Source: Enterovibrio nigricans DSM 22720 (GTDB lineage Bacteria > Pseudomonadota > Gammaproteobacteria > Enterobacterales > Vibrionaceae). Taken from it: 64,000 bases of DNA. The notes beneath the pieces are model-generated. The model was not told the origin of the DNA and ran no database searches. It worked only from the letters and a program-made list of their open reading frames with translations. Where the stretch lies: NCBI RefSeq assembly GCF_900167155.1, contig NZ_FUXU01000003.1:80235-144234 (forward strand), written 5' to 3'. This document shows, in pieces, positions 9,650 through 20,740 of the stretch. The position numbers were made by a program, and so were the translations under genes. Position 1 is the stretch's first letter. Every line of letters starts with the position of its first letter.

Positions 9650-9663
9650 GGATAGTGGACGGA

Positions 9664-10158
9664 ATGATGCAAACCTTGGAAAGGATGTTGGAAAGCAATA
9701 TTGCGCTGATGGTGCGCTGTGGTGTGGCATATCAGTCATGGCAGCATGAGCTTATTTTAGATTTTGAGACCGACGAGCGTGTGGGTCATCAACTTGGTTG
9801 GACGGCAACACCGACAAAGAGCCTTTTTCTGTCGTTTAAAAATGGCGAATATGCCTTGTTGCTGACACACAGAGATGCGCGATTGGACAGTAAAAAAGTC
9901 AAAGCTTTGATCGGGAAAAGGCCTTCTATTGCGTCTGATGATGAAATGATCGCCCAATTAGGCTGTGTGCCAGGGGCGGTGTGTCCATTTGGGATCCCAG
10001 AGTCGATCACCTTGATTGTTGATGACGTGCTGTTTTCGTTTGACGCATTGATGTACACGCCCGGCCCGCCGGAATATACCTTTGCTTTTGATGCGAACTG
10101 TTTGTCACGTTTGTTAGCTGCGCTGCCAAATCCCGTCCTTCAACTGGGTATGTCTTAA
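9664..10158 (+). CDS. YbaK/EbsC-family (aminoacyl-tRNA deacylase-like) protein
   Basis: A ~164-residue protein that I assign to the YbaK/YeaK/ProXp editing family from the pattern KSLFLSFKNGEYALLLTHRDARLDSKK.. (split over the core beta strands), then RPSIASDDEMIAQLGCVPGAVCPFGI, followed by TLIVDDVLFSFD and a closing YTPGPPEYTFAF. The Lys after the first strand, the GxxxGxxxPFG motif and the Asp-bearing strand are family features. Members hydrolyse mischarged aminoacyl-tRNA; the substrate here is unknown. The ATG pair at 9664 follows GGACGGA. An upstream ATG at 9631 would overlap argO by 19 bases. It lies 14 bases after argO and is probably co-transcribed. Confidence 0.72.
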   Translation: MMQTLERMLESNIALMVRCGVAYQSWQHELILDFETDERVGHQLGWTATPTKSLFLSFKNGEYALLLTHRDARLDSKKVKALIGKRPSIASDDEMIAQLGCVPGAVCPFGIPESITLIVDDVLFSFDALMYTPGPPEYTFAFDANCLSRLLAALPNPVLQLGMS

Positions 10159-10335
10159 CATACCAGCATGCGTATTTCTTCCCTTTCTCCGCCAATTTGT
10201 TGATATTCGCGCGTTTGCTTCTGTCACTGCTGGTGTGGCAGAGGTGAATGTGGGATTATTGCTATCCTTAACAGAATAATTGTACTCGGCTTCTGTGCCG
10301 ATAAACTCTGAATTGAAGCGTGGAGGCATATAACG

Positions 10336-10608
10336 ATGCGAATGCTGACAGTGTTGCTGTTCGTATTGTTCGGCTGGCTCCAATGCCACCTTTGGTGGGG
10401 GAAAAACGGGGTCACTGACTACCTCGAAGTGAACGCCGTCGCTGAAACAGCTGCCTTGGCGAACGAAAAACTCCACCAACGTAATCAGCAGATGTTTGCA
10501 GAGATTGCAGACCTAAAGCGCGGGCAAGAAGCCATTGAAGAGCGTGCTCGTAATGAACTGGGCATGATAAAGCCGGGAGAGACATTCTTCCGCATTGTCA
10601 CTGAATAA
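10336..10608 (+). CDS. ftsB: Cell division protein FtsB
   Basis: A 90-residue bitopic membrane protein: a short cytoplasmic start, one transmembrane helix ([19 protein letters not shown]), then a periplasmic coiled coil with [20 protein letters not shown] and the C-terminal [19 protein letters not shown] motif typical of FtsB. It joins FtsL and FtsQ at the division site. It begins the ftsB-ispD-ispF-truD-surE-pcm-nlpD-rpoS run, in the order usual for gammaproteobacteria. Confidence 0.95.
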   Translation: MRMLTVLLFVLFGWLQCHLWWGKNGVTDYLEVNAVAETAALANEKLHQRNQQMFAEIADLKRGQEAIEERARNELGMIKPGETFFRIVTE

Positions 10609-10640
10609 GCCCTCTCGCCAGACATTATACGAAGAGAATC

Positions 10641-11375
10641 ATGAAGACCCCGGCAAGTGATGAAAAGGGCTGCTCGCCACGTATCGTTGTGTCCGACGTT
10701 GTCGCGATTGTTCCAGCAGCAGGTGTTGGCAAGCGGATGCAGGCGGAGTGTCCTAAGCAATACCTCACCATTGGCACCAAAACCATTTTGGAACACACGG
10801 TTCACTACCTGCTGGCGCACGGCAAGATTAGTAAAGTGGTGATCGTGATTGGCGCTGACGATGTTTATTTTAAGACAACGTCTTTGGCCTCTGACAATCG
10901 CGTGATTGTGGCAATGGGCGGAGCAGAGCGTGCCGATTCCGTGTTGGCGGGACTCCATGCGACCGATGCTGAGTGGGTCATGGTGCATGATGCAGCAAGA
11001 CCTTGTGTTCGGCATGATGATATTGATGCACTGATTGAAACCGCGACGTCACATGTTCACGGTGCCATTCTTGCTGCACCCGTGCGCGATACCATGAAAC
11101 GAGCTTCCCCCGATGACAATATCGATCACACTGTATGTCGTGAGGCATTATGGCATGCGCTGACACCACAAATGTTTAAGCGTGAGCAACTTCTCGACTC
11201 TCTTACTGCAGCATTAGAAAAATCACTAGCAGTAACGGATGAAGCCTCTGCGATTGAATTGGCTGGGGGCTCTCCAGCATTGGTTGTGGGTCATGCAGAC
11301 AACATTAAAGTAACGCAGCCAGAAGATTTGGCGCTGGCTACGTTTTTTCTGTCGCAACGCGCAGAAAACGAGTGA
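10641..11375 (+). CDS. ispD: 2-C-methyl-D-erythritol 4-phosphate cytidylyltransferase
   Basis: A 244-residue enzyme of the MEP isoprenoid pathway that makes CDP-ME from MEP and CTP. The nucleotide-binding motif [20 protein letters not shown] begins at about residue 21, after an unusually long N-terminal extension of about 18 residues compared with E. coli. The conserved [12 protein letters not shown] and APVRDTMKR segments follow. It overlaps the next frame and is adjacent to ispF, as in most gammaproteobacteria. Confidence 0.95.
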   Translation: MKTPASDEKGCSPRIVVSDVVAIVPAAGVGKRMQAECPKQYLTIGTKTILEHTVHYLLAHGKISKVVIVIGADDVYFKTTSLASDNRVIVAMGGAERADSVLAGLHATDAEWVMVHDAARPCVRHDDIDALIETATSHVHGAILAAPVRDTMKRASPDDNIDHTVCREALWHALTPQMFKREQLLDSLTAALEKSLAVTDEASAIELAGGSPALVVGHADNIKVTQPEDLALATFFLSQRAENE

Positions 11376-11392
11376 CGGAAAGAGGACAGGCT

Positions 11393-11878
11393 ATGATTCG
11401 TATTGGACACGGTTTTGATGTACACAAATTTGGTGGTGAAGGCCCCGTCATTATCGGCGGTGTCAGTGTGCCTTACGAGCAAGGCTTGATTGCACATTCT
11501 GATGGCGATGTAGCTTTACACGCCGTTTGTGATGCGCTGCTTGGTGCGATTGCAGCAGGCGATATAGGCCGACACTTTCCAGATACCGATGCAGAGTGGA
11601 AAGGGGCTGACAGCCGTTTTCTACTGCGTGATGTGTACGAAAAAGTAAAAGCAAAAGGCTATGTGATTGGTAATTTGGATGTCACCATCTTGGCACAGGC
11701 ACCCAAAATGGCCCCACACATCGAAGCAATGTGTGCTGCGATTGCCGAAGATCTTGAAACGGATATCAACAACATTAACGTTAAAGCCACAACCACAGAG
11801 CGACTCGGTTTTACGGGCCGTAAAGAAGGCATCGCCTGTGAAGCTGTGGTGATCATCCGTAAGGACTCCCATGACTGA
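11393..11878 (+). CDS. ispF: 2-C-methyl-D-erythritol 2,4-cyclodiphosphate synthase
   Basis: A 161-residue enzyme forming MEcPP from CDP-ME 2-phosphate. Motifs: [11 protein letters not shown] with the zinc ligands Asp and His, then [19 protein letters not shown] with the third metal ligand His, and the C-terminal [16 protein letters not shown] that binds the cytidine nucleotide. The ATG at 11393 follows AGAGGA. The alternative GTG at 11372, overlapping ispD by four bases, would add seven residues and is less likely. Confidence 0.95.
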   Translation: MIRIGHGFDVHKFGGEGPVIIGGVSVPYEQGLIAHSDGDVALHAVCDALLGAIAAGDIGRHFPDTDAEWKGADSRFLLRDVYEKVKAKGYVIGNLDVTILAQAPKMAPHIEAMCAAIAEDLETDINNINVKATTTERLGFTGRKEGIACEAVVIIRKDSHD

Positions 11879-12929
11879 TGTAATGAATTCTTTGGCCTAC
11901 CTGCATGGTAAGCCAACGGCGACCGGTAAGCTAAAAGTAAAGCCAGAGCATTTCTTTGTAAGCGAAACATTGGATTTCACTCCGGCCGGACACGGTGAGC
12001 ACTTTCTTGTGCGCATTCGTAAAATCGGTGAAAACACCAAGTATGTTGCCAATGAACTGGCAAAAGCCTGCGGCGTGAAATCTCGTGATGTGAGTTGGGC
12101 GGGTCTGAAAGACCGCCATGCTGTCACTGAGCAATGGTTCAGTGTGCATCTGCCAGGACAACCTGATCCTGACCTGTCCGATTTCGTTGCGACCCACGAA
12201 GGCGTGGACGCCATTCTGGAGACTGCGCGTCACGACAAAAAAATGCGCCCCGGCGATCTCATCGGTAACCACTTCAAACTCGTTATCACAGATTTTGATG
12301 GTGACGATGCCATTGACGCACGTCTGGCTGACATTCGTGAAAAAGGTGTACCAAACTATTTCGGAAGTCAGCGTTTTGGTCGCAATGGTAACAATGTAAC
12401 GTCAGCGCGTGACTGGGGACAAGACAAGTTCCGAGTTCGTGATAAAAGTAAGCGCAGCTTCTATCTGTCAGCAGCACGCTCGTTCTTGTTCAATCAGGTG
12501 TTGTCTGAACGTATAGAGAAAGATCTTTGCCATTCAGTCATGTTGGGGGATTTACTTATCAATGCCAAAGAAGAAACGGCATTGGTTGACAACATTGATG
12601 AGGCAACAGAAAAACTGCTCTCAGGTGGTTGGCAGATCACAGGCCCGATGACGGGTGACAATGCATTGCCAACACAGCAAGACGCACAATCGTTTGAACA
12701 GGCCATTGTTGATAACGAACCAGATTTGTTGGCAATCATTCGCAGTAATCGTATGCGTCACGAGCGCCGTCCGCTTCTTCTGTTCCCAGAAAATATGGTG
12801 TGGGAACGTGATGAAGACATGCTGACCATTGATTTCTCACTGCCAGCAGGGTGCTTTGCAACTGCAGTAATGAGAGAAATCATTGAAGAAACCAACGATG
12901 GAGAGATTGATGCACATTTTGATCAGTAA
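11871..12929 (+). CDS. truD: tRNA pseudouridine(13) synthase TruD
   Basis: A 352-residue enzyme (E. coli 349) modifying U13 of tRNA-Glu. The catalytic motif [15 protein letters not shown] contains the nucleophilic Asp at about residue 81. Other conserved blocks are [12 protein letters not shown] at the N-terminus, [14 protein letters not shown], and [14 protein letters not shown] at the end. It overlaps ispF by eight bases and surE by twenty, so the operon is tightly packed. Confidence 0.96.
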   Translation: MTDVMNSLAYLHGKPTATGKLKVKPEHFFVSETLDFTPAGHGEHFLVRIRKIGENTKYVANELAKACGVKSRDVSWAGLKDRHAVTEQWFSVHLPGQPDPDLSDFVATHEGVDAILETARHDKKMRPGDLIGNHFKLVITDFDGDDAIDARLADIREKGVPNYFGSQRFGRNGNNVTSARDWGQDKFRVRDKSKRSFYLSAARSFLFNQVLSERIEKDLCHSVMLGDLLINAKEETALVDNIDEATEKLLSGGWQITGPMTGDNALPTQQDAQSFEQAIVDNEPDLLAIIRSNRMRHERRPLLLFPENMVWERDEDMLTIDFSLPAGCFATAVMREIIEETNDGEIDAHFDQ

Positions 12930-13659
12930 TGATGACGGCGTATTCGCGGAAGGCATCAATGTACTGGCAGACGTGCTGTCGGAAATTGCAACCATTACGG
13001 TTGTTGCACCGGATCGAAACCGATCTGGTGCTTCTAACTCGCTAACACTGGAAAACCCACTAAGAGTGCGGGAAGTCGGCGAGCGAAAATATGCGGTGCA
13101 AGGTACGCCAACAGATAGCGTGCACATGGCACTCAATGCATTGGTTAAAGAACCGGTCGATTATGTGATTACAGGTATTAATCACGGTGCGAACCTCGGT
13201 GACGACGTACTTTATTCGGGTACCGTCGCCGCGGCGACAGAAGGGTTCTTTATGGGCGTCCCTGCGATAGCCGTCTCCCTTTGTGGCTCCTCGCATTTTC
13301 ATACTGCTGCACAAGTGGTAAAAAGCGTGGTGCTAAGTGCGAAAGCGCGTCCGTTACCGGCTGATCGTATTATTAATATCAATGTGCCGGATTGTGCATT
13401 CGCCGATCTTAAGGGTTGGCAAGTTACCCGCTTGGGCGCGAGGCATCGCGCTGAAGACATGATTCACGATGTTGACCCAAGAGGTCAAAACATCTACTGG
13501 ATTGGTCCTCCGGGGGCTAAACAGGATGCAGGTCCGGGTACGGATTTTTATGCCATTGAAACGCAATGTGTCTCATTGACACCTTTGCAGGTTGATTTGA
13601 CGGCGCACGATACTCTAGCTGCTTTAACGCAATGGGTTATTACTGAAACAAAAAAATAA
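12910..13659 (+). CDS. surE: 5'/3'-nucleotidase SurE
   Basis: A 249-residue stationary-phase survival phosphatase acting on nucleoside monophosphates. It opens [16 protein letters not shown] with the metal-binding Asp8-Asp9, then [15 protein letters not shown] with the conserved Ser, and [18 protein letters not shown] with the metal-ligand Asn. The ATG at 12910 is preceded by GGAG and gives the canonical N-terminus; the frame from 12883 is nine residues longer. It overlaps truD by 20 bases and lies just ahead of pcm. Confidence 0.96.
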   Translation: MHILISNDDGVFAEGINVLADVLSEIATITVVAPDRNRSGASNSLTLENPLRVREVGERKYAVQGTPTDSVHMALNALVKEPVDYVITGINHGANLGDDVLYSGTVAAATEGFFMGVPAIAVSLCGSSHFHTAAQVVKSVVLSAKARPLPADRIININVPDCAFADLKGWQVTRLGARHRAEDMIHDVDPRGQNIYWIGPPGAKQDAGPGTDFYAIETQCVSLTPLQVDLTAHDTLAALTQWVITETKK

Positions 13660-13671
13660 AAGGTGATATTG

Positions 13672-14292
13672 GTGAATTATTCGCATTCACTTATTCAACA
13701 ACTTACATTGCAAGGGATATCGGATCAGCGCGTACTCGATGCTATCGGGCGGCTTCCTCGGCATCTGTTTGTTTCAGAAGCGATGGCTCATCAAGCCTAC
13801 GATAACAATGCGTTACCGATTGGATTTGGGCAAACCATCTCCCAGCCTTATATCGTCGCTAAAATGACGGAGCTTTTGAACCTTCAACATGACAGCAAAG
13901 TGTTGGAAATTGGTACAGGTTCAGGTTTCCAGACTTGTGTTCTTGCGCAACTTGTTGGCCATGTTTATTCCGTGGAGCGAATTAAGCAATTGCAAATGAC
14001 GGCAAAACGCCGTTTTAAGCTGCTTGAGCTCTATAATATTTCGACAAAACATGGTGATGGATGGAAAGGTTGGGCAAGCAAAGGTCCCTTTGATGCGATC
14101 ATTGTTACGGCTGCTGCGGCAACGATGCCACACGTGCTGTGTGAGCAACTCTCAGAGGGCGGAAGCCTTATTATTCCTGTCGGTGAGACAGATCAGGTTT
14201 TGTATAAAGTGACGCGTAATGGCGAGCATTTTGAGACAACGGCAATCGAAGCGGTAAGATTTGTTCCGCTGGTTGCTGGTGATTTGGCATAG
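13672..14292 (+). CDS. pcm: Protein-L-isoaspartate O-methyltransferase
   Basis: A 206-residue repair enzyme (E. coli 208) that methylates isoaspartyl residues with S-adenosylmethionine. Conserved segments are [19 protein letters not shown], the SAM-binding motif [19 protein letters not shown], and [16 protein letters not shown]. The GTG at 13672 has an AAGG eight bases upstream; the GTG three codons earlier (13663) overlaps that ribosome binding site and is less likely. It is coupled to surE in the usual surE-pcm-nlpD-rpoS order. Confidence 0.95.
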   Translation: MNYSHSLIQQLTLQGISDQRVLDAIGRLPRHLFVSEAMAHQAYDNNALPIGFGQTISQPYIVAKMTELLNLQHDSKVLEIGTGSGFQTCVLAQLVGHVYSVERIKQLQMTAKRRFKLLELYNISTKHGDGWKGWASKGPFDAIIVTAAAATMPHVLCEQLSEGGSLIIPVGETDQVLYKVTRNGEHFETTAIEAVRFVPLVAGDLA

Positions 14293-14302
14293 GTAACGTC
14301 TA

Positions 14303-15262
14303 GTGGTAAGGGATTCAATTCAGTTGAAAATTTTGCTTTTTCTCCCTGTGTTGGTTCTTCTTGCTGCCTGCTCAGTGTCAAGTCCCGCTCCTGTGTCGAG
14401 TGTCAGCCCTGACTACACGCAAGTAGAGCGTGGTAGCTACCGAGGAAGCTACTATGAAGTCCAGAAAGGCGACACGCTCTACTATATTGCCTACATCACA
14501 GACCGCGATGTGAAAGAGATCATTGGGGCAAATCGACTCACCAAACCCTATACAATATTTCCTGGGCAAAAACTCAATCTTTGGAAAGAAAAGTACGTCC
14601 CACCGACCTACGGGAAAAAGGGAAAGACACCAGCAGTGGTTGTTGCAACCGCACCAGTGGCTGTCGCTGCGGTTCCTGTGGCGGTTGCTAAGCCGCCAGC
14701 CGTATCTACAGGATCATCTGCTAAATCAGTCAAAGATAATCAAAAATACGCTTCGCAAAATAAGTCGGGATCATCTTCTCAAACTGAGAAAAAAGTTGAA
14801 CCGAAGAAATCGAAAGAGTACAGTCAGGCTGTAACAAAAAGTAAACCATCTGCTGACAAATCTGTAAATAAAGCGGCAGCGTCAAACAAAGCAATAACTT
14901 GGCAATGGCCTTCCAGCGGTAGGGTGGTTTCCGGTTTCTCCAGTTCGGAGATGGGAAACAAAGGCGTCGATATTGCAGGTAAGCGTGGTCAATCTATTAC
15001 TGCATCTGCGGATGGGAAAGTGGTTTACGCGGGTAACGCACTCAGAGGTTACGGTAATTTAATCATTATTAAACACAATGATGATTACCTAAGTGCTTAT
15101 GCGCATAACGATCGTATTTTTGTTTCGGAAAGACAGAGCGTCAAGAAGGGGCAGAAAATAGCGTCTATGGGCAGCTCTGGTACAAACACTGTTCGGCTAC
15201 ATTTTGAGATTCGCTACAAAGGAAAATCGGTGAACCCGCTTAGGTATTTACCTAAACGATAA
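14303..15262 (+). CDS. nlpD: Murein hydrolase activator NlpD (lipoprotein)
   Basis: A ~319-residue outer-membrane lipoprotein that activates the amidase AmiC at the septum. It has a lipoprotein signal ending LVLLAAC, a LysM domain (YYEVQKGDTLYYIAYITDR.. to FPGQKLNL, about residues 48-90), a low-complexity Ala/Val/Pro then Lys/Ser-rich linker (about 105-190), and a C-terminal M23/LytM domain (WQWPSSGRVVSGFS to LHFEIRYKGKSVNPL). The LytM domain lacks the first zinc-ligand pattern, as expected for NlpD. GTG 14303 is the start used; a TTG at 14324 is possible. NlpD coding regions usually carry an rpoS promoter. Confidence 0.93.
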   Translation: MVRDSIQLKILLFLPVLVLLAACSVSSPAPVSSVSPDYTQVERGSYRGSYYEVQKGDTLYYIAYITDRDVKEIIGANRLTKPYTIFPGQKLNLWKEKYVPPTYGKKGKTPAVVVATAPVAVAAVPVAVAKPPAVSTGSSAKSVKDNQKYASQNKSGSSSQTEKKVEPKKSKEYSQAVTKSKPSADKSVNKAAASNKAITWQWPSSGRVVSGFSSSEMGNKGVDIAGKRGQSITASADGKVVYAGNALRGYGNLIIIKHNDDYLSAYAHNDRIFVSERQSVKKGQKIASMGSSGTNTVRLHFEIRYKGKSVNPLRYLPKR

Positions 15263-15316
15263 ACCGGGACAGAGAGTGCTGTACTGTCTAGCTGCTACGC
15301 CAAATTGGGAGGCGCT

Positions 15317-16291
15317 ATGAGTCAGAATAATACTGCAAAGAAAGAAGAACTGGTTGCTGATGATGTTGAAATGGAGCAACTTGAGCTCGAACAAGAAACG
15401 GAATCAGTAGAAGAAGTTGAAGAGTCAGTGTCATTTGCTGCTTCATCAAAAGCATTGGACGCGACGCAACTCTACCTCAGTGAAATCGGTTATTCACCTT
15501 TGCTGACGGCAGAAGAAGAAGTACTTTATGCTCGCCGTGCATTGCGTGGTGATGAAGCTGCACGTAAACGGATGATCGAAAGTAACCTTCGCTTGGTTGT
15601 TAAGATCTCTCGCCGTTACTCCAATCGTGGTCTGGCTTTGCTGGATCTGGTTGAAGAAGGTAACCTCGGTCTTATCCGCGCCGTTGAGAAATTCGACCCA
15701 GAAAGAGGTTTCCGCTTCTCAACCTATGCGACGTGGTGGATTCGTCAAACGATTGAGCGTGCGATCATGAACCAGACACGTACCATCCGTCTGCCAATTC
15801 ATGTCGTCAAAGAGCTTAATGTCTACCTCCGTACAGCACGTGAATTAGCACAAAAGCTGGATCATGAGCCAACAGCGGAAGATATTGCGTTTCAATTGGA
15901 CAAGCCCGTTGAAGACGTCAACCGTATGCTGCGCTTGAACGAACGTATCAGTTCGGTCGACAATCCAATCGGCGGTGACTCTGAAAAAGCCCTCTTGGAT
16001 ATCATCCCTGATGAGAAAGAAGGTGGCCCTGAGAGCACAACCCAAGACGATGATATGAAAAAATCTATCGTTCATTGGCTCCAAGAATTAAACCCAAAAC
16101 AGCGAGAGGTGTTAGCGCGACGTTTTGGCTTGTTGGGTCATGAAGCTTCAACGTTGGAAGATGTTGGTCGCGAGATTGGGTTAACCCGAGAGCGTGTTCG
16201 CCAGATCCAAGTTGAAGGCCTGCGACGTCTTCGTGACATGCTAACGCACCAAGGTTTGAACATTGAGTCACTGTTTAATACCGAGCACTAA
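15317..16291 (+). CDS. rpoS: RNA polymerase sigma factor RpoS
   Basis: A 324-residue stationary-phase and general stress sigma factor. After an acidic Glu-rich N-terminus (residues ~10-45) it has region 1.2 ([20 protein letters not shown]), region 2 ([49 protein letters not shown]), region 3 ([15 protein letters not shown]) and region 4 ([20 protein letters not shown] helix-turn-helix). The ATG at 15317 follows GGGAGG; the longer GTG frame from 15305 is rejected. It is downstream of nlpD and convergent with mutS. Confidence 0.97.
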   Translation: MSQNNTAKKEELVADDVEMEQLELEQETESVEEVEESVSFAASSKALDATQLYLSEIGYSPLLTAEEEVLYARRALRGDEAARKRMIESNLRLVVKISRRYSNRGLALLDLVEEGNLGLIRAVEKFDPERGFRFSTYATWWIRQTIERAIMNQTRTIRLPIHVVKELNVYLRTARELAQKLDHEPTAEDIAFQLDKPVEDVNRMLRLNERISSVDNPIGGDSEKALLDIIPDEKEGGPESTTQDDDMKKSIVHWLQELNPKQREVLARRFGLLGHEASTLEDVGREIGLTRERVRQIQVEGLRRLRDMLTHQGLNIESLFNTEH

Positions 16292-16322
16292 TCACCGTTT
16301 TTAGTACCGTTTATTGTGCTCA

Positions 16323-16350
16323 AGAAAAAAGCCCCGCGTGGGGCTTTTTT
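16323..16350. terminator. Bidirectional terminator between rpoS and mutS
   Basis: AAAAAAGCCCC/GGGGCTTTTTT stem with a GCGT loop. It has a T run on the plus strand and one on the minus strand, so it can end both convergent transcripts. Confidence 0.9.
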
Positions 16351-16382
16351 AGTTTTCGTCGTTTGGAATCTAATCCTAGAAA

Positions 16383-18950
16383 TTAGAGCAAGGTTTTTAA
16401 TCGATACAGTGCTTCCAATGCCTGACGAGGTGTCAGGTTGTCGGGCTCTATCTCTGCGAGGACTTTTTCTACTTCACTCAACTCTGGCAACAGTGACAAT
16501 TGCGCGGCAGGAGCCTGCGGTGCTTGCTCACCCGTGACCACCTCATGGCCGCTGGCTTCCAGTTGGCGAAGTTTGGTTTTCGCACGTTGAATAACGGTTT
16601 TCGGTACGCCAGCAAGCCCTGCTACAGCAAGGCCGTAAGATTTGCTCGCTGCGCCTTCTTGTACGGCGTGCATAAACGCAATTTCATCACCGTGCTCAAC
16701 GGCATCCAAGTGAACGTTAACCAGCCCGCCAACTTGCCCAGCTAATTCAGTCAGTTCGAAATAGTGAGTAGCGAACAGTGTCATGGACTTGAGCTTCTCA
16801 GCGAGCCATTCTGCGCTAGCCCAAGCCAGCGACAGGCCGTCATAGGTGCTTGTGCCGCGACCAATCTCATCCATCAATACCAAACTGTTTTCTGTTGCGT
16901 TGTGGAGAATGTTCGCTGTTTCTGTCATCTCAACCATGAAGGTAGAGCGGCCAGATGCCAAATCGTCCGAGGCACCAATACGGGTAAAGATGCGATCTAC
17001 GGCTCCCAGCGTTACCGATTCCGCAGGTACATAGGAGCCAACGTGAGCGAGCAGCGTTATCAACGCGGTTTGACGCATATAGGTCGATTTACCGCCCATG
17101 TTCGGGCCAGTAATAATTTGCATTCGACGCTCAGGGCTCAGCAGTGTTGGGTTGGCTATAAACGGCGCATCCAACACTTGCTCAACCACAGGATGGCGAC
17201 CTGCAGTAATCTCTATTCCACGTTTGTCGGTTAATACAGGACGGCAGTAATTTAATGTTTCCGCACGCTCTGAGAGATTTGCCAATACATCCAAAGTAGA
17301 AAGTGAGTCCGCGGCGCCTTGCAGTTGCTCAAGGTGAGGCAGTAATTTGTCGAATAGCTCTTCCCACAGCTTTTTCTCAAGCGCCAATGCCTTGGATTTT
17401 GAGTTCAAAACCTTGTCTTCATGTTCTTTGAGCTCTGGGATGATATAACGCTCGGCATTTTTTAGGGTTTGGCGCCTCACATAATACGGGGGTACCAAAT
17501 GGCTTTGACCGCGGCTAACTTGAATATAAAAACCGTGTACCTGATTGAACCCCACTTTTAATGTGTCGATGTCATGGCGCTCTCGCTCTCGCTCTTCCAG
17601 TTCTTTTAGATAACGTGTCGCACCGTCAGCCAAGTCACGCCATTCGTCCAACTCCGTATTGTAACCTGGGGCAATTACACCGCCATCTCGAATGACGACG
17701 GGAGGCGCTTCAACCACGGCTTCTTCAAGCAACTGAGCCAATTCGGGCATTGGAGCACAAGCGTGTTTCAAAGGCGCGATAGCTTCGTCCTGTATTTCTT
17801 CCAGCAAGCTTTCGATTTCAGGAAGCTGTTGCAGCGCACCGCGCAGCCTTGCTAAATCGCGAGGGCGAGCAGATCGCAGTGCAAGTCGTGCCACAATACG
17901 TTCCATATCACCGATCGGTCTAAGGCCAGCAGAAAGGTCTGCATAAAGGCCAGTATCTTTCAATGCGGTGATCGCATCTAAGCGGCGGTTAACAACAGAA
18001 AAGTCACGCATTGGTTGGTGTAGCCAACGCTTAAGAAGACGGCTTCCCATCGGGGTGGTCGTGTTATCCAATACAGATGCAACGGTATTTTCGAAGCCAC
18101 CAGCAAGATTTTGTGTCAGCTCCAAGTTGCGACGCGTTGCAGCATCTAAAATCACTGATTGATCTTTGTTCTCTTTCACCAGCGCACGAATGTGAGGCAA
18201 TGCGGTTCGTTGAGTGTCTTTGACGTATTGCATCAGACAGCCTGCTGCAGCGAGACCTAATACACAGTTCTCGACGCCAAAGCCCACCAAATCGCGGGTA
18301 CCGAATTGTTGATTCAGTTGCTGTTTCGCAGTTTCCAGATCAAATTCCCAGATAGGGCGACGACGGCTGCCTTTGCACATGTCAGTCAGTGCGGAGTAAC
18401 TGAAGTCTTCCGGATAGAGGAGCTCGGCAGGGCGAGTACGTTGAAGCTCCGCTTGCATTTCTTCCTCGGTCGCAGGTTCGCTTATAAGGAAGCGACCCGA
18501 GGTGATATCTAATGTTGCGTAACCAAACTGCTCTTTGTGTGAAAAAATGGCAGCAATTAAGTTGTCTACACGCTCATTCATTAAGGCTTCATCAGACACG
18601 GTACCCGGTGTGACGATACGCACAACCTGACGTTCAACGGGTCCTTTGCTGGTCGCTGGATCGCCAATTTGTTCACAAATCGCGACGGATTCTCCCAGTT
18701 GAACCAGACGTGCCAGATAACCTTCGACAGAATGATAAGGAACTCCCGCCATTGGAATCGGCTCACCGTTTGATGAACCGCGTTTGGTCAATGAAATATC
18801 GAGCAATTGAGAGGCTCGCTTCGCGTCATCATAGAAAAGCTCATAGAAATCACCCATTCGGTAGAAAAGGAGTTGTTCGGGATGCTGCGACTTTATTCTT
18901 AGGAATTGCTGCATCATCGGGGTGTGATTTGCTATTGCTTGTGCTGTCAC
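16383..18950 (-). CDS. mutS: DNA mismatch repair protein MutS
   Basis: An 855-residue mismatch recognition ATPase (E. coli 853). The mismatch-binding domain begins [20 protein letters not shown] and has the wedge motif [11 protein letters not shown] (Phe-x-Glu). The ATPase domain has Walker [14 protein letters not shown], the [14 protein letters not shown]alker B region and [11 protein letters not shown]. The frame is open to 19010, but the conserved protein starts near GTG 18950, which has an AGG about seven bases upstream. It is convergent with rpoS and divergent from pncC. Confidence 0.96.
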   Translation of the reverse strand: MTAQAIANHTPMMQQFLRIKSQHPEQLLFYRMGDFYELFYDDAKRASQLLDISLTKRGSSNGEPIPMAGVPYHSVEGYLARLVQLGESVAICEQIGDPATSKGPVERQVVRIVTPGTVSDEALMNERVDNLIAAIFSHKEQFGYATLDITSGRFLISEPATEEEMQAELQRTRPAELLYPEDFSYSALTDMCKGSRRRPIWEFDLETAKQQLNQQFGTRDLVGFGVENCVLGLAAAGCLMQYVKDTQRTALPHIRALVKENKDQSVILDAATRRNLELTQNLAGGFENTVASVLDNTTTPMGSRLLKRWLHQPMRDFSVVNRRLDAITALKDTGLYADLSAGLRPIGDMERIVARLALRSARPRDLARLRGALQQLPEIESLLEEIQDEAIAPLKHACAPMPELAQLLEEAVVEAPPVVIRDGGVIAPGYNTELDEWRDLADGATRYLKELEERERERHDIDTLKVGFNQVHGFYIQVSRGQSHLVPPYYVRRQTLKNAERYIIPELKEHEDKVLNSKSKALALEKKLWEELFDKLLPHLEQLQGAADSLSTLDVLANLSERAETLNYCRPVLTDKRGIEITAGRHPVVEQVLDAPFIANPTLLSPERRMQIITGPNMGGKSTYMRQTALITLLAHVGSYVPAESVTLGAVDRIFTRIGASDDLASGRSTFMVEMTETANILHNATENSLVLMDEIGRGTSTYDGLSLAWASAEWLAEKLKSMTLFATHYFELTELAGQVGGLVNVHLDAVEHGDEIAFMHAVQEGAASKSYGLAVAGLAGVPKTVIQRAKTKLRQLEASGHEVVTGEQAPQAPAAQLSLLPELSEVEKVLAEIEPDNLTPRQALEALYRLKTLL

Positions 18951-19066
18951 GATCTGGCCTGCAAAATTACAATGGGAAGTAAAGGCAACAGGATACGTGA
19001 ATCGCAGCAAACGGGTAAAGTGTCGATATCGCGATGACGGAAAAATGAAGCCGAAAGAGGACGAAG

Positions 19067-19555
19067 ATGGAACAACTTGTAAAAACAGCGACGCGGATCG
19101 GTGAGCTTCTGGTTGCGAATGGCCAGACGGTTACGACGGCAGAGTCTTGCACGGGCGGCGGTATTTCTTATGTGCTGACCGAAGTGGCAGGGAGCTCAGC
19201 GTGGTTTGAACGCGCCTTTGTAACCTATAGCAATGATGCCAAGCAAGAGCTGGTGGGTGTGAATAACCAGACGTTATTAACATACGGCGCGGTTAGTGAG
19301 GACGTTGTGGCTGAAATGGCCACTGGCGCTCGTGATGCGGCCAACGCAGATTTTGGGCTGGCAGTGAGTGGCATTGCTGGCCCGACGGGTGGTTCTGATG
19401 ACAAGCCTGTTGGCATGGTGTGCTTTGGGTGGGCAACCAAAGCAGGGGTGGTAACAGAGACATGCTTGTTCGATGGCGACCGCCATACGATTCGTCGCAA
19501 TACTATTGCCCATAGTCTTTGTCGTCTGTTGTCCTATCTAGAAGGTAAAAAGTAA
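19067..19555 (+). CDS. pncC: Nicotinamide-nucleotide amidohydrolase PncC (CinA C-terminal family)
   Basis: A 162-residue stand-alone CinA C-terminal domain that deamidates NMN to NaMN in pyridine nucleotide recycling. The family motifs are [22 protein letters not shown] with the catalytic Ser-Cys-Thr, [12 protein letters not shown], and the [16 protein letters not shown] loop. It is directly upstream of recA, as ygaD/pncC is in E. coli. ATG 19067 follows a GAGGACGA ribosome binding site. Confidence 0.94.
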   Translation: MEQLVKTATRIGELLVANGQTVTTAESCTGGGISYVLTEVAGSSAWFERAFVTYSNDAKQELVGVNNQTLLTYGAVSEDVVAEMATGARDAANADFGLAVSGIAGPTGGSDDKPVGMVCFGWATKAGVVTETCLFDGDRHTIRRNTIAHSLCRLLSYLEGKK

Positions 19556-19581
19556 GAGGCGTGACACGATTGGAAAGAAAA

Positions 19582-19617
19582 TTGTTACGCAGGGCTAGAC
19601 ACTGTATAAATGGACAG
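19582..19617 (+). promoter_or_regulatory. recA promoter with overlapping LexA (SOS) box
   Basis: The LexA box CTGTATAAATGGACAG is at 19602-19617 and matches the CTGT-N8-ACAG consensus exactly at the conserved half-sites. It overlaps a -10 element TATAAA (19605-19610), 17 bases after a -35-like TTGTTA (19582-19587). This is the usual SOS design in which LexA blocks the recA -10. Confidence 0.88.
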
Positions 19618-19679
19618 TATACTTAGCATCAATTAACGATTAGTTATCTGAACGATTATTGCATCCTTTGGAGATTCAA

Positions 19680-20723
19680 ATGGACGACAACAAACAGAAG
19701 GCGTTAGCCGCAGCCCTTGGTCAGATCGAGAAGCAGTTTGGTAAAGGTTCGATCATGCGCCTTGGTGATGATCGCACGATGGACATTGAAACCGTATCAA
19801 CAGGTTCTCTGTCTCTAGATATCGCACTGGGTGCCGGTGGTCTACCATTCGGTCGTATTGTTGAAATCTATGGCCCTGAATCTTCAGGTAAAACCACATT
19901 AACGTTGCAAGTAGTAGCGGAAGCTCAAAAAGTCGGTAAAACCTGTGCGTTTATCGATGCTGAGCATGCGCTGGACCCTGTTTACGCACGCAAACTTGGT
20001 GTAGATATCGACAATTTGTTGGTGTCGCAACCCGATACGGGCGAGCAAGCACTGGAAATCGCAGATGCACTGACGCGTTCAAGTGCCGTTGACGTTATCG
20101 TTATCGACTCCGTGGCAGCATTGACGCCGAAAGCGGAAATCGAAGGTGAAATGGGTGACTCTCACATGGGTCTCCAAGCACGTATGCTTTCTCAAGCAAT
20201 GCGTAAGCTGACTGCGAACATCAAAAACAGCAACACCCTGATGATTTTCATCAACCAAATTCGCATGAAGATTGGTGTGATGTTTGGTAACCCTGAAACC
20301 ACAACGGGTGGTAACGCACTGAAGTTCTACGCGTCTGTTCGTTTGGATATCCGTCGTATCGGTTCTATCAAAGAAGGCGACGAGGTGGTGGGTAACGATA
20401 CCCGTGTTAAAGTCGTGAAGAACAAGATTGCAGCACCGTTTAAACAAGCTGAATTCCAAATTATGTACGGTGAAGGTATCAACCTTTACGGTGAGCTTGT
20501 TGACCTAGGTGTGAAACATAAACTGGTTGAGAAAGCGGGTGCTTGGTATAGCTACAACGGTGATAAGATCGGTCAGGGTAAAGCAAATGCATGTAAATTC
20601 CTGAAAGAACACCCAGAGCTTGCGAAAGAATTGGATAAGACGCTACGTGACATGCTGCTGCAAAACAACGATACAAAAGTTGATAGCAATGATGCAGAGC
20701 AGTCGGAAGAGGAAGCGTTCTGA
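19680..20723 (+). CDS. recA: Recombinase RecA
   Basis: A 347-residue ATP-dependent strand-exchange protein and co-protease for LexA. The start [19 protein letters not shown] is at ATG 19680 behind GGAG; a start at 19659 would add seven residues and is unlikely. Walker [10 protein letters not shown] is near residue 67. The Walker B region [12 protein letters not shown], loop L1, and loop L2 within the [20 protein letters not shown] stretch are intact. The C-terminus is acidic ([10 protein letters not shown]). It is followed 17 bases later by recX. Confidence 0.99.
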   Translation: MDDNKQKALAAALGQIEKQFGKGSIMRLGDDRTMDIETVSTGSLSLDIALGAGGLPFGRIVEIYGPESSGKTTLTLQVVAEAQKVGKTCAFIDAEHALDPVYARKLGVDIDNLLVSQPDTGEQALEIADALTRSSAVDVIVIDSVAALTPKAEIEGEMGDSHMGLQARMLSQAMRKLTANIKNSNTLMIFINQIRMKIGVMFGNPETTTGGNALKFYASVRLDIRRIGSIKEGDEVVGNDTRVKVVKNKIAAPFKQAEFQIMYGEGINLYGELVDLGVKHKLVEKAGAWYSYNGDKIGQGKANACKFLKEHPELAKELDKTLRDMLLQNNDTKVDSNDAEQSEEEAF

Positions 20724-20740
20724 GTTTAACTGCACGAGAA

